Both the position numbers and the translations under genes were made by a program. The notes beneath the pieces were generated by a model that did no database searches, had not been told where the DNA came from, and was given only the letters and a program-made list of their open reading frames with translations. Of a stretch of 64,000 bases of DNA, positions 1 to 12,289 are shown one piece after another. Position 1 is the first letter of the stretch, and each line of letters opens with the position of its first letter. The stretch covers positions 1-64,000 of the forward strand of contig JAXCGZ010021020.1 of assembly GCA_037179515.1 (NCBI GenBank), in the 5' to 3' direction. The stretch comes from Halocaridina rubra (Eukaryota; Arthropoda; Malacostraca; Decapoda; Atyidae).

Positions 1-802
1 TATTACTCTTGAGGCCGGTCTTGACTATAATCACCCCTGTTTGGATACCTGCAACGTCACAGCGGCTTTCTCTTCTGTACTGCAAAACACACGTACCTTT
101 GAAGCAGATTCTCAGGACGAAAATTTGAACCTATGTCACTAATACAGTTGTAAGAAAGGTTCCCTATGACTTCGGGGTACCAACAATGGCCATATGTCGG
201 TAATCCGAGGCCATACTTTGCCTCCCCTGCAAGTGCAAGTGCTTGCAATCTCTATTCAATGGGCAACAGGTCTTGTTTGAGAGAAAACAAAATCTAAAGA
301 CTTTTAGAACTTGCAGGTCTGGGCTGCCTAGAAATAGGGTGGTAATGGAAGGTATGTGTCTGCACCATTAGAATATTATTCCAAGATACTTAGGACTTAG
401 CTGAGAAACTGATACATAACATTACTATAGATATCAAAAAGAACAATCATTAAATGCTGAGAAAAGCCACTAAAGAAATATTCTTATTAGCAGTGGCTAC
501 AGTAATATCAAGCATGAATTCAGATAAAAGATACAAATCATCATGTTACTGCTGATTGCATTGCAAAAATAATAATTAGCAAAAGGCCATTGTGAGATAG
601 CAACAATAACAGTCAACATAATAATAACATTACTAATAATCATGATCAGAATAAGAATAATGAAAAATGAAATAAAAATACTAAATCAGGAATAGCAATA
701 TATATACAATCGAGACTGGCATTCAAAAATAAGAACAGAATTCTATACTTATATTTCATAGTAATCTTCTACTATTTGAATTCCTGCTGTCATAATATAT
801 AT

Positions 803-805
<3 letters not shown>
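1..805. other. AT-rich spacer, no gene recognised
   Basis: No recognisable coding or RNA signal. A 63-codon open frame lies on the minus strand at 57-248, but it has no family resemblance that I recognise and no supporting splice or promoter context. The stretch from about 590 to 720 is rich in AATAAT-type simple sequence. Confidence 0.5.

Positions 806-887
<82 letters not shown>
806..887. repeat. (GA)n microsatellite, 82 bp
   Basis: An essentially perfect GA dinucleotide run that follows a short (TA)n run at about 796-805. TA followed by GA is the same order as in the much larger compound repeat at 8229-9372. Confidence 0.97.
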
Positions 888-888
<1 letters not shown>

Positions 889-1146
889 ATATGCGACAAC
901 TTTCGGGTTCCCCAATCTGTCAATGGGAGTTTTATCTACTCTCTAAACAGTTGCAATATGTGGCAAAAATATTTATGCAAAAGTCGGTACTACTGATGTC
1001 TTATCAGTGTTTATGCAATATCAGCATGCAAATATCTATCAACTGAAATAAAATGTAGACACAATTATTGCCTAGCTTTGCTGGAAAAAAAAAATCAATG
1101 ATGGCAACATTTGCTTAGCAGCGGAAGGAGCACATGTCAGTCTCAG

Positions 1147-1150
<4 letters not shown>

Positions 1151-1180
<30 letters not shown>
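1151..1180. repeat. (GA)15 microsatellite
   Basis: A perfect GA run of 30 bp. The Ser/Leu-rich minus-strand open frame across it (1072-1281) is a by-product of the repeat. Confidence 0.95.
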
Positions 1181-1183
<3 letters not shown>

Positions 1184-3325
1184 GAAGGGTGGAGAAAAAA
1201 GGGTGGACTGGGCGACCTTGAAATACGTTGCGGTATCCACCCACAGTCAGGTGGAGACTGGTTTCCTTCCTTTACCTGCACTGAAATTTAAAAAAAAAAC
1301 AAATTATCGCGGAGTATCTCTACATAACAAAAGAATAAATAAACAAATGAAAGTGAACAAACGTGAGCAATGACTACTGGGAGAGTTTGACGTTTATTGT
1401 CAGGGGGCTATGTTTATTCTCCAATTAACAAAACTAAAAGCAAAAGGACTTAGTGTATAACTGCAGATGCATCGAAGCATAAATCCAATCCTTTCTGTTT
1501 AATATTGCAAAGGACTTTACTGAAATAGCATACACATCCTTATCTATTATGACAGTCTTTTTCTTGCTATAAATCAGAGGGCTGAGTCAAAGCACTCTCT
1601 TTCTATAAGGCAACATACCCCTGATGAAATTAAAGCAAAATATTACAATCATATGTGACAATATCTCTACTACTATCAACAAAAGTACAAATATCTTTTT
1701 CTTAACAGATGTCTTAAAAGGACTTAAGTATCATAAATTTATTAAATTTTAAACTCAACATATAATCTCTAATAATCTCAATTATCTTAATTAGCTCAAT
1801 TGTAATTATAAATTCATGACAATGATAGTAATTAACAATAATTATCTCTAGATAATCTTTTTTCAAAACTCTTTAATTATAATATATCATAGGGATTAAG
1901 ATTTTAAAGATTTCAATACAAAAAGAACTATATAACAAAAAAGGGAATCTGAAAAATATAAAAAGTCGGTCTCTGTGTATGCAATAATAACAACAAAAAT
2001 CATATTTCATTTGCACATTAAAGAATGCATTTTGCTTAAGTTTCATAATCTCGTAAGGAGTTGTACAGGAACAATGAAAGCAGAAAATATATATATTCTT
2101 CTACTATCTCGAATTTGACTTATTTGAATTACTATACAACAGAATTACCTCCGGAACAGAGGGAAGATCGACATATAACTGTTCTGACTGTTTGCTCATA
2201 CATACGCACGGTTGGGTACTTTTACTATTACCCCCCCCCCTTTTATTACTTTACTTTTTTTTTCTGCTCTTATACTGCCCGAGGTTTGCCTTTAGGGCTG
2301 CGGCTGATTAGCTTTTACGGGGGGGTGCGCATGTGGCGCTGTTTTCTCCCCAGTTCCTTCGGCTTCTGGATCAACTTCTGCTCTCTCAAATACGGGATAC
2401 GGCTGTGTAACATTCTTGTTGTCATTTCATGTCAGCTCACACTCTTTCTTTATGACCAGGCTGAAATAATTTTGATAAACATTATCATGGCTAAAACTTT
2501 CAGTTTTATTTTATATATCCAACATATCCCTTCGGACAAATAATGCATATACTGCAGCTAGCAATAAAAATAAAGAATCATTCTTAGATTCACGTCCTTT
2601 ATCGCGCAATATATACCTAAGAATTCTCGGAAATCATATAATAATCTCATTGGCGGAGTAGGTGACGAAACAAAAATAAAACAAACTTGGCATCTCAACC
2701 ATATCTGGGCAGCTGGAGAATCATTTTCTCAAAAATATCCCTCAATAGATATTTCAACAGCTACGCACCTCCTATTAAAACTGCACTAATATGGCCTGCG
2801 CAAAGACCAGGCGGAGCAAGGGAATTACCCTCGCAGACTCCCCCAATCATGCTTCCTAACAGTGCTTCCCGCGATTTCACCCCCTAGAGCAACCCCCCCA
2901 TTATACCCCCAGTCATTCATACTCATTCTCTCTCACATTCGCTCACATTCAAACTTGCATTCCTCTCTGCCTATGTAAAATTCCCCATCCCTTCCCCTAC
3001 CATTCTGAAGGAGTGTAGAGGTGAAATCTCGGTCAGGCCGCATGGTCACATGACTGCCTCACCAGTCCTAGGTCCCATTCTAACAAACAAACATTCTACT
3101 CCCTTGAAGCTACGTTTGGGCGACACTGAAAACCCTCCCCTATTCCAGCACAGCACAAATTCCTCGAATTTACTTTTACTTTCACCTGCATAGCGCGAAA
3201 CTAAAAACATATCTAAATAATATCACAAAATTTTTTCTTATTCTTCAACCACACACGTATCGCAATGTCAATTCCCCATCATAACAACATTAAAAGAACA
3301 ATCTGTCATCTCTGTTAAATTTTTT
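1181..3325. other. AT-rich spacer, no gene recognised
   Basis: No supported gene. A 160-codon frame at 2061-2543 is low complexity (Tyr/Phe/Leu rich) and crosses a poly-C run near 2230, so I do not call it. The piece from about 2880 to 3120 is C-rich simple sequence with CATTC-type repeats. Confidence 0.5.
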
Positions 3326-3381
3326 CTCACTCGATTTCTTACACTTTAAGAGATTAATATAAAAAATGACTTTACACGTAC
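3326..3381. repeat. Direct repeat flanking LINE copy 1, left copy
   Basis: About 55 bp starting CTCACTCGATTTCTTACA that recurs with roughly 85-90% identity at 5291-5345, on the other side of the LINE. It is too long and too diverged to be the insertion's own target-site duplication. Confidence 0.75.
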
Positions 3382-3430
3382 TTTAAATATCAACGATCAG
3401 TACAATTACTATATCTTTATAATAATAAGG

Positions 3431-5155
3431 TTGGAAGATCGATTGGTCATTTCCGCATTCCTTTCTTGGAAATCACACAGCTTTATCAGAGGAAAACTGA
3501 AGGTAAAAGAACAGGTTTTAAGGCTAAAGAGAGCGGATGGAAGCATCACTGAGACGGATGAAGAGATCTGCAAAGAATTGAACAAGGAGTTTCAGTCAGT
3601 ATTTACAGTAGAAAATACCCCACCCCCTCAGATTGCAGTGATAGAAGCTCAAGGGCCGGTATTAGAGAACATCAACCTTACAGCCACAGAGGTATGCAAA
3701 GCGCTGATGGATTTAGATGTTCATAAAGCTACAGGTCCTGATGACATATCCCCTCATGTGCTTAAAAAATGCACAAACACAATATCAGTGGCACTAACTA
3801 TCATATTTAAGGAATCACTGGAGTCGGGGGAGATTCCAAGATGCTGGAAACAAGCAAATGTGATACCTATCTTCAAAAAGGGAAGGAGGGATACGGCTCT
3901 GAACTATAGACCAGTTTCCTTGACCAGCATAGTTTGCAAAGTTATGGAGAAACTACTAAGGAAACATATCTCTCTTCACTTGGAATCCTTCAACTTTTTG
4001 TCAGTGAGGCAACATGGCTTCAGAGAAGGTAGATCAACAGTAACAAACTTATTAGAATTTTATGATGAGGTAAGCCAAATCTTACAGGAAAGAGAGGGCT
4101 GGGCAGATTGCATATTCCTAGACTTCCAAAAAGCGTTTGACACTGTTCCACATGGGAGACTTATAAGGAAGCTGCAATCAATGGCTAGAATAGGTGGAAA
4201 TGTTTTGGAATGGATAAAAACTTACTTAGAAGGAAGGGAACAGAGGGTTAGAGTAAGACACTCAGTGTCTGAATGGAGAAGAGTTAGTAGTGGAGTTCCA
4301 CAGGGTTCAGTTTTAGGGCCACTTTTGTTCCTTGTATATGTAAATGACCTACCAGAGTCTGTAAATTCATTCATGAATATGTTTGCAGATGATGCAAAGA
4401 TTGTGAAGAAAGTAAAAAACGAGAACAATGGTAGAGAACTTCAGGAGGATCTAAATAATCTGCATGAGTGGTCAGAAAAGTGGCTAATGAAATTCAGTAC
4501 TTCAAAATGTAAGGTAATGAGAATGGGTACAAGTGCAAGAAGGCCCAAGCTTGACTACTCGGTGGCTGGAGTACAACTTCAAGAGACAGAAAATGAGAGA
4601 GATCTAGGAGTAAACATACTGGCAGATTTGTCTCCAGAAATACATATAAATGGCATAGTAAGGGCAGCATATGCATTCTTATCAAATGTAAGGGTAGCCT
4701 TCGGGCACATGGACAAGGAAATGTTCAGAAATATTTATGTAACCTATGTGAGGCCAAAACTCGAATATGCAGCCCCCTTTTGGAATCCGCACTTGAAAAA
4801 GCACATAGCTAAGCTTGAAAAAGTTCAAAGACATGCCACGAAACTGGTGCCAGAAATACGCAATCTCAGTTATGATGAGAGGCTGAGGGAATTAGACTTA
4901 CCATCACTCGAAGCTAGAAGAGTAAGGGGGGATATGGTGACAGTCTTTAAATTCCTTCATGGTTATGATAGAGTGGATAGGGATCGATATTTTGATATGG
5001 CTGGCTCTAGAACTAGAGGTCATAGTTTGAAGCAGGATGTAAGGAAATACTTTTTCAGTGTAAGAGTAGTTGATAATTGGAATTGGCTAAGCGAGGAGGT
5101 AGTTAATGCTATCTCAATCCATAGTTTTAAGGACAGGTATGATAAGTATCACTAA
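3431..5155 (+). CDS. LINE reverse transcriptase, 5'-truncated, frame open
   Basis: An open frame of 574 codons; the first ~15 residues come from flanking DNA, so the start methionine is accidental. It encodes the RT domain of a non-LTR retrotransposon. Visible blocks: SLTSIVCKVMEKLL (region 1), FLDFQKAFD with catalytic Asp231, GVPQGSVLGPLLF near residue 288, and FADDAK with catalytic Asp320-321, then the thumb and a C-terminal region ending in DRYDKYH. The catalytic residues are intact, but the endonuclease and N-terminal region are absent. Seven residues (LRKKTSS) present in copies 2 and 3 are deleted near the C terminus. It is therefore probably an immobile fragment with little decay since insertion. 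Confidence 0.92.
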   Translation: MEDRLVISAFLSWKSHSFIRGKLKVKEQVLRLKRADGSITETDEEICKELNKEFQSVFTVENTPPPQIAVIEAQGPVLENINLTATEVCKALMDLDVHKATGPDDISPHVLKKCTNTISVALTIIFKESLESGEIPRCWKQANVIPIFKKGRRDTALNYRPVSLTSIVCKVMEKLLRKHISLHLESFNFLSVRQHGFREGRSTVTNLLEFYDEVSQILQEREGWADCIFLDFQKAFDTVPHGRLIRKLQSMARIGGNVLEWIKTYLEGREQRVRVRHSVSEWRRVSSGVPQGSVLGPLLFLVYVNDLPESVNSFMNMFADDAKIVKKVKNENNGRELQEDLNNLHEWSEKWLMKFSTSKCKVMRMGTSARRPKLDYSVAGVQLQETENERDLGVNILADLSPEIHINGIVRAAYAFLSNVRVAFGHMDKEMFRNIYVTYVRPKLEYAAPFWNPHLKKHIAKLEKVQRHATKLVPEIRNLSYDERLRELDLPSLEARRVRGDMVTVFKFLHGYDRVDRDRYFDMAGSRTRGHSLKQDVRKYFFSVRVVDNWNWLSEEVVNAISIHSFKDRYDKYH

Positions 5156-5247
5156 GTATAAAATGGAAACGATGAGGAGACGGGAAGATACGAGCTTTTG
5201 GGCTCTTTCCCGTAAACACAATTAGGTAATCACAATTAGGTAATCAC
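3476..5247 (+). mobile_element. CR1/Jockey-type LINE, copy 1, 5'-truncated
   Basis: Homology with copy 2 (32171-34142) begins at the CACAGCTTTATCAGAGG segment, so the 5' half is missing, as usual for target-primed retrotransposition. The 3' end has a stop codon, a short 3'UTR with a conserved stem-loop (5180-5213), and two tandem copies of the 14-mer AATTAGGTAATCAC as a tail in place of poly-A. Compared with copy 2 it lacks 21 bp in frame near 5033. Clade assignment is inference. Confidence 0.93.
5180..5213 (+). other. LINE 3'UTR stem-loop
   Basis: ACGGGAA pairs with TTCCCGT and GAGC with GCTC around a T-rich loop. The same hairpin occurs in copies 2 (34076-34108) and 3 (35933-35965). In related LINEs such 3' hairpins are recognised by the reverse transcriptase; that role here is inference. 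Confidence 0.7.
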
Positions 5248-5290
5248 ACATGATGAAAGAAAAACCTTAAAAGCGGATTCAAGTATACCT

Positions 5291-5345
5291 CTCACTATAA
5301 TTCTTACATTTTAAGAAACTAATATAAAAATGATTTTACACGTAC
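5291..5345. repeat. Direct repeat flanking LINE copy 1, right copy
   Basis: Partner of 3326-3381. It shares ATATAAAAATGA(T/C)TTTACACGTAC. Confidence 0.75.
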
Positions 5346-5590
5346 ATTTTTTTCCTTTTCTTTTTTTCTTTGTCAAATAATAAATCTCTTTCAATTAAGA
5401 TCAATACATTTGCCTTCTTAGCATCAACTTAGGCATTAATACAAATAACTTGAACACCCTTTAAAAACAATTTCTCATATTATTCAAATTATAAAAATAG
5501 TGAAGTTCATTACTGCTTATAGCTATTAGTGCAAATTATCCATGTTAGTAATGGGTACAGAAATTCTGCTTTTATTAATTTACTAGGAAC
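5346..5590. other. AT-rich spacer
   Basis: No coding or repeat signal beyond simple T-rich sequence. Confidence 0.4.
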
Positions 5591-5717
5591 CACACCCCTT
5601 ATAGGCGGGTTGGCTGAGTCAAAGCATAACTACAATGTAAAATGGCGGGGTCCACCGACCTCAATTTCTTTTATTAATTGTCCCAATACTCACTGGATAC
5701 AGATCACAAGTTCTTAG

Positions 5718-6518
5718 CTATTTTGAGGAGGATGTCCTGAAGAACAGCATGGCAGAAGGCAATGAAGAAGGGGGTTCTTTTTCCTTCTGGGCGCAGGAGG
5801 TTCCCCCAACTTCTCCATCTCTTGTGTAGAATCGGCAAATCACCATCTGCTTGGCTGGATCCGGCGACATGTACTGTTGGCAAGGGGCTTTTTCACTCAA
5901 AGCCCTGGTCACACTTCGGCTCACTAAGAAATATCTTAGGAATGGTTCCTTAAAAGTTTCATAATATTTTATCTTTGACCACTCATCTCTGCATACGGTC
6001 TCGGCCGTAAATCCGGTGCACCTTTGTACTATTTCATTAATTAGGTACTCGTCTGTCCACTCAGCACTTCTCATCCGCTGACCCAAGAGTTTCAGGAAGT
6101 CGCCCGCGGGAATTATGGACGGACATTCGAGGCCTTTTACATTTGCGCCGTTCAAGTATAAAGGTGAATCTTTGACTCGAGGCACCTTTACAACCAGGGT
6201 TCAGAGTGGGGGCATAGCCTGCTACATTCCCTGTGTCACCACGGGGCTCAGAGCGGCAGGCTGTTCGTCGATGTTTGAGGCGTCAGTTTCTCTGTCGGCG
6301 TTGACCAAGTTCCCTCTCGAAGGAACGGTGTCGGCAGGAGTTTGTAGGCGCCACACATGCTCCTCCAATTCGAGAATTCTCTTGTGTTTGTCCTCGTCAC
6401 ACATTTCCTGTACTGGGAGATATTGGATCTCTGCGTTTGCCAATTTTTTTTTCTTCACACGGATTTCGACTGATATTAAAGTCTCTTCGTACGTGTCCCG
6501 ACGTGGAATCCGCACCAC
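5718..6518 (-). pseudogene. gag-like remnant of an LTR retrotransposon
   Basis: Two minus-strand frames (6518-6222 and 6185-5718) follow directly downstream of an LTR and primer-binding site, which is where gag is expected. The upper part has a Lys/Glu-rich helical segment (KRILELEEHVWRL); the lower part resembles a capsid-like helical domain (DFLKLLGQRMRSAEWTDEYL). At least one stop (TGA/TAG near 6200-6220) separates them. No zinc knuckle, protease or polymerase follows before the trace is lost near 5600, so the element is truncated. Identity as gag rests mainly on position. Confidence 0.55.
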
Positions 6519-6530
6519 GCTGCCACCAGA
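6515..6530 (-). other. Primer-binding site, tRNA-Leu type
   Basis: Directly after the LTR on the minus strand comes TC then TGGTGGCAGCG, complementary to the 3' end of many tRNA-Leu (CGCTGCCACCA). About 11-12 nt match before divergence. Confidence 0.65.
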
Positions 6531-7150
6531 TGTCGCAAGGACTTAAAGCTTTACATTACTATTAATACCAGAAGGGTGCAAGGTAAGTATGGACAAGCGG
6601 TGGTTCCTTTAACTTAGATTTATTTTAGAGTACAACATATTCGACGCCTCAATGCCTCCCACACCCTATAACTATCAAAATCTATGATCTATTTGTGCCC
6701 CTGGTAAAATTCTGACTGAACTGAGCTCTGTCTGCCTCGGGCATTCTTGAAATACCCCATGGGCAGGGTGTGTCGTGTAATCCAGTTCTGCCAATAGACT
6801 TCAGGTTCAAAGAGGAGTCCCTTCTCTTGGGGGAGGTGCTATTTCAGCAGGTCTATTAAACAGAAGAAGTTCTAAATCGCTGCAGCTATTGGGGCTTCTC
6901 TCTCTCCAGGGCGTGTACATACAAATATGGGTCAAATGTTTACAACCTTTTGTGGTGTTTTAGAGGACCGAGGGTCCCTTATATTTTAGGCCTATTGGGA
7001 TGCATGGCGCCGGAAATTAGTTCCATGTGTCTAGCCATAAATCTGGGTGGTACCAAGGGAAAGCATAGTCCGGACCCAAAACCCAATAAAAGTGAGGGCA
7101 TGTAATAAAACATCTGTGCCCTCAACCGTTACTCCTCAATATTTGTTACA
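6531..7150 (-). repeat. Single LTR, ~620 bp
   Basis: Read on the minus strand it begins TGTAACA and ends GCGACA, the TG...CA form, with a primer-binding site immediately after it. An AATAAA polyadenylation signal (plus-strand TTTATT at 6619-6624) lies near its 3' side. No second LTR is seen downstream (lower coordinates), consistent with a truncated element. Confidence 0.7.
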
Positions 7151-7249
7151 AGTTTCAGATCCTGGCTTTAGCAGGCTTTCATGTGACTTTAGCAAGACTT
7201 CAGCCATGCGACATTAGAAATGGTATTTTGATTTCGAAGGACCTAAGTA

Positions 7250-8170
7250 CACCTTCTTCCTTTTATGCGCGATTTTTTTATCCGCGAAATTGCAATAACG
7301 CCCCCAAAAAATAGTAGTAAAAAATTCGAATTTCGCGAATAAGCCCCCCCACCCCCATTTTTTTTTTAAATAAGCGCCCAAGGACGCTTCTTCCACAAGT
7401 ACAAAGAGGATTATGATAAGAAAAGATCATCATCATTATACATTATATATACACCCACACTACCTCTGTCATATGTCTATCTAATCTACATTTGAAAGTG
7501 TCTAAGGTATTGGCATTTATTATCCTACTAGGAATACTCTACGGTATTACCAAGCCAGTTTTCACCAATTTCCCTTCTGAACCTAAATTTATCAAGCTTA
7601 AATCCATTACCCATTACGAGTTCTGGCTTGATCATGAATTTTTAAAACTTTATTAATATCACCCTTGTTAATCTCTTTACACCATTTGTGCACCTCAATC
7701 ATATCCCCCCTAACTCTGCGCCTCTCTAGAGAATGTAGATTATGTTTTTTTAATCTGTCATATGGTACATTTAGGCATAGCATAATTAATTTTTTTTTTT
7801 AGGTTTTTAGTTTTGCTTTCGTTATTTATAATTTGCAGATAGAGGTTCGTTCTCCTGCATCCTCCTCCTCTTCTACCGCATAAGTTACTTGCTCACGACC
7901 ACCATGCATGTCCCAATGTACTATATGACTGTTGCCCACTGCATAATAGAGTATAGTACAGTAATGTATGTTAATTTCTAGCTGTAAAGTGAATATGAAT
8001 ATCTTTTGTATCCTCTTATATCTTTGGTGTGGTGTGTCTATGTAAGGTTTGGAACATATCTTTGCCCTTTATCATTGTTTCCTATGGAAAATGACTCGTT
8101 TTGTCAAGCGATTTTCCATTTACCCGACACTTCTGAGAACCTATCTAGGCGTTATTCTGAGAACTAGGTG
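7250..8170. mobile_element. MITE-like DNA transposon with CACCT ends (copy a), interrupted
   Basis: The left end CACCTTCTTCC and the right end CTAGGTG form short inverted termini flanked by TA on both sides (7248-7249 and 8171-8172). The right ~330 bp and left ~150 bp match, in opposite orientation, a second copy at 43585-44440. The middle is occupied by a LINE fragment (about 7440-7790). TA target sites and short inverted ends suggest a Tc1/mariner/pogo-related non-autonomous element; the family is inference. Confidence 0.75.
7440..7770 (-). pseudogene. LINE RT C-terminal fragment
   Basis: The minus strand reads YDRLKKHNLHSLERRRVRGD, then MIEVHKWCKEINKGDINKV and, after a frame change, KFRFRREIG and a segment like ANTLDTFKCRLDRHM. 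This is the typical C-terminal tail of CR1/L2-type RTs; LPSLEARRVRGDM in copies 1-3 is the equivalent block. About 100 codons with at least one frameshift. It is inserted inside the CACCT element. Confidence 0.72.
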
Positions 8171-8225
8171 TAGAGGAAAAGGAATGGTCAAAACTAAGAG
8201 GACAAATAACAATGAAACACATTAT

Positions 8226-10156
<1,931 letters not shown>

Positions 10157-10160
10157 ACAT

Positions 10161-10309
10161 TTTGAAGAGTTGCAGTTTACTGTATGATACGTTTTTCCCT
10201 AATGTATGTCTTCATGCTTTCCACACTTTCTGGTAGTTAGTCACGTTTCACCTGTCGCATAATAAAATTGTGTTCCATTAATGCTTGCATCATTCATCCA
10301 TATCCACCA
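10161..10309 (+). repeat. Gypsy 5' LTR
   Basis: About 149 bp. It shares TTAGTCACGTTTCACCTGTC and CGCATAATAA with the 3' LTR and is diverged by indels and substitutions, so the insertion is old. Confidence 0.85.
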
Positions 10310-10459
10310 TAACGCAGTGATTTGGAACTTACTCTCTGAGTACTGATATGACGGCATGGCCACCTCTTCCAGACTTCAATGGGTAATGCCCACCAGGCTC
10401 GTCCAGTGAGGGGGAGGCCCTCCCCACCATGGCTGTAAATAACACGGGCGCTCAGGTGT

Positions 10460-10807
10460 GTGGGGCAGGCATGTCGTTGGGTTCCTCCAACCCGGCTTGA
10501 ACATGGACTAGGTTTGAAGGATGTGGCAGGGCACTACCTTCGATGTATGGGTGTTTCAGAATGCTGCATTGCCTTGGATGGTGTGTCAGCAGAAGAGGAG
10601 ATTTATTTTGTGAAATCAGCCCAGTACATATTCTTATCTCTGACTGCTTGTAAGAGCCTGGGGCTAATCCCCGACTCCTTCCCACACCATATATCCATGG
10701 CAGCCCTCCTCATGGTGGAAGAAGTTACCTGCTCACCACGGCATGTGGCCATACCCTTCCCACCCCTGGAGGAGAATGTTACACGTCCTCAAGAGTGGCT
10801 ACTATGA
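10460..10807 (+). pseudogene. Gypsy pol: protease/RT-linker region
   Basis: A 115-codon frame containing FLSLTACKSLGLIPDSFPHH, which resembles the segment downstream of the retropepsin in crustacean Gypsy polyproteins, and IPFPPLEENV, which precedes the RT. The protease active-site DSG/DTG is not visible. It belongs to the same broken pol as the next three entries. Confidence 0.6.
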
Positions 10808-11500
10808 CATGTTTCGTTGTCTACCTTCAACAATACGAGGTCACCACTCCCGGTAATGTCTGGCCTCCGCACCACATACACTTGGCTCCTTGATATTGCC
10901 CTTATGCTTGCCACACCTCCGCCACTATCCCCAAACTCTGGGAAGTGGAGGTGATGGTGCAACTCGACGAAGATCTATGGTGAGGCATCATCCAGCTTGT
11001 TCCCCCTGGAAAAACCTCTGATTGGTGCTCCAGGATAGTGGAATGGCTAAAGCAAACATCCACCCTAATCGCACGGTGGATCAAAAACGCTTAACGCCTC
11101 ATGCTTGAAGGAGACTCACCATACACCTGTGCCCTTCAATATGATATCTTGCATTGGGAGTTAAGCCTCCAAGACAATGACAGATGCCTAATGGAGCTTC
11201 CACCAGGTAGAGTTGAACCAGGAGACCTGGAAATTGACAACTTTTATCACTCCCTGAGAGAGGACGTTTCTCTCAAATATAAGTGTGTCTGAACAACATC
11301 ACTATATAACAATGGTGTAATAGCTGTTTTCTGGCATACTTACAATTTCCTGGTCACCACTGCAGAGAACGGAATCAACCCCAAGTCGGAAAATTTCAGG
11401 TTCTGTACATGGGAGGTGGAGTTTATGGGCTTCCACCTAGGATGGGAATCCTATGAATTACCAGAAAGCATCTCTATACCATCAAAGAGTTCCCCAAGCC
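10808..11500 (+). pseudogene. Gypsy pol: reverse transcriptase remnant
   Basis: RT traces are scattered over three frames. WYSRMVE-like and VVXTVDQKRL-like pieces lie near 11030-11090. The segment KYKCV followed by a stop at 11275-11292 is where the YVDD catalytic box should be, and it is destroyed. FWHTYNFL and VEFMGFHLGWESYE follow at 11325-11460. The fingers/palm between about 11095 and 11270 is largely missing, so an internal deletion is likely. Confidence 0.65.
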
Positions 11501-11528
11501 AGCCTACCCAACCATCACGAACATTAGG

Positions 11529-12140
11529 TTGTGGCATGGTATTATGGAACCTTTTAGGGAACTCCAGAATAAACCGATGAGCAAGCAGGTGTACTGGAAA
11601 AACCAGCTCCAACTGAAATTTTACCAGGAGCAGGAAAACAACTATCAGCTGGCCAAGGACCAACCTGTCTACTACAGCAAGACCCACCCCACCATAGCAA
11701 TTACCTACTGGAGCAGAGAAGGCATTGGTATTGTCATTCTACAGCAATACTGCAGGTGTACCTCTGTGGATACACCCTTCTGCTGGAAAGGGAGGTGGTG
11801 CCTGGCTCTGTGTGGTAGCCATCACCTTACCCCCGTGGAAGCCAGGTATGCTGCAGTAGAGGGGTAGGCTCTGGAGATCTTCTGCCTCCACCAAAGGAGA
11901 CTATTCCTATTGGGTTGCCCGACAATTGCATTGCTCACCAACTTTTGCCCCTAGGTGAAGCTTCTAGGGCACCGACCCCTTGCAGACATTGTCAGCCCAA
12001 GGTTATTTTATCTCAAGGAAAAGACTCTTCAATATAAATTCACCATTAAGTACCAGCCCAACAAAAAGAATTCTGCTGTAGAGTTCCTCTCCAGGCATCC
12101 CACCTTAAGGGCACCCCTGAATTCAGAGGACAGCGATTAA
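11529..12140 (+). pseudogene. Gypsy pol: RNase H domain
   Basis: Blocks in order: MEPFRELQNKPMSKQVYW, AITYWSREGIGIVILQQY, CGSHHLTPVEARYAAVEG, LLGHRPLADIV, TLQYKFTIKYQPNKKNSA and EFLSRHPTL. This is the usual order for a Gypsy-type RNase H that cleaves the RNA strand during reverse transcription. The expected first acidic residue (TDWS) has become TYWS, and stops at 11865 and 11953 split the frame. Confidence 0.8.
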
Positions 12141-12289
12141 GATGATGACCTACCAGCGGCCATGGCCGTGGCTGCTGTCAGGATGAAGGCATCATCATGG
12201 ATGAGGATACACTCTTGATTGCACCTGCAGAGGGCCCCATCTATCAACTACTCATATATTGAGAATTAGCAGGCACCTAGCCTACCCAA

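Noticed and set aside
57..248. 63-codon minus-strand frame as a possible exon
   Set aside because: No recognised similarity, and splice signals are not convincing at either side.
2061..2543. 160-codon open frame as a host gene
   Set aside because: Low-complexity Tyr/Phe/Leu composition, poly-C and poly-T tracts, no recognisable domain.
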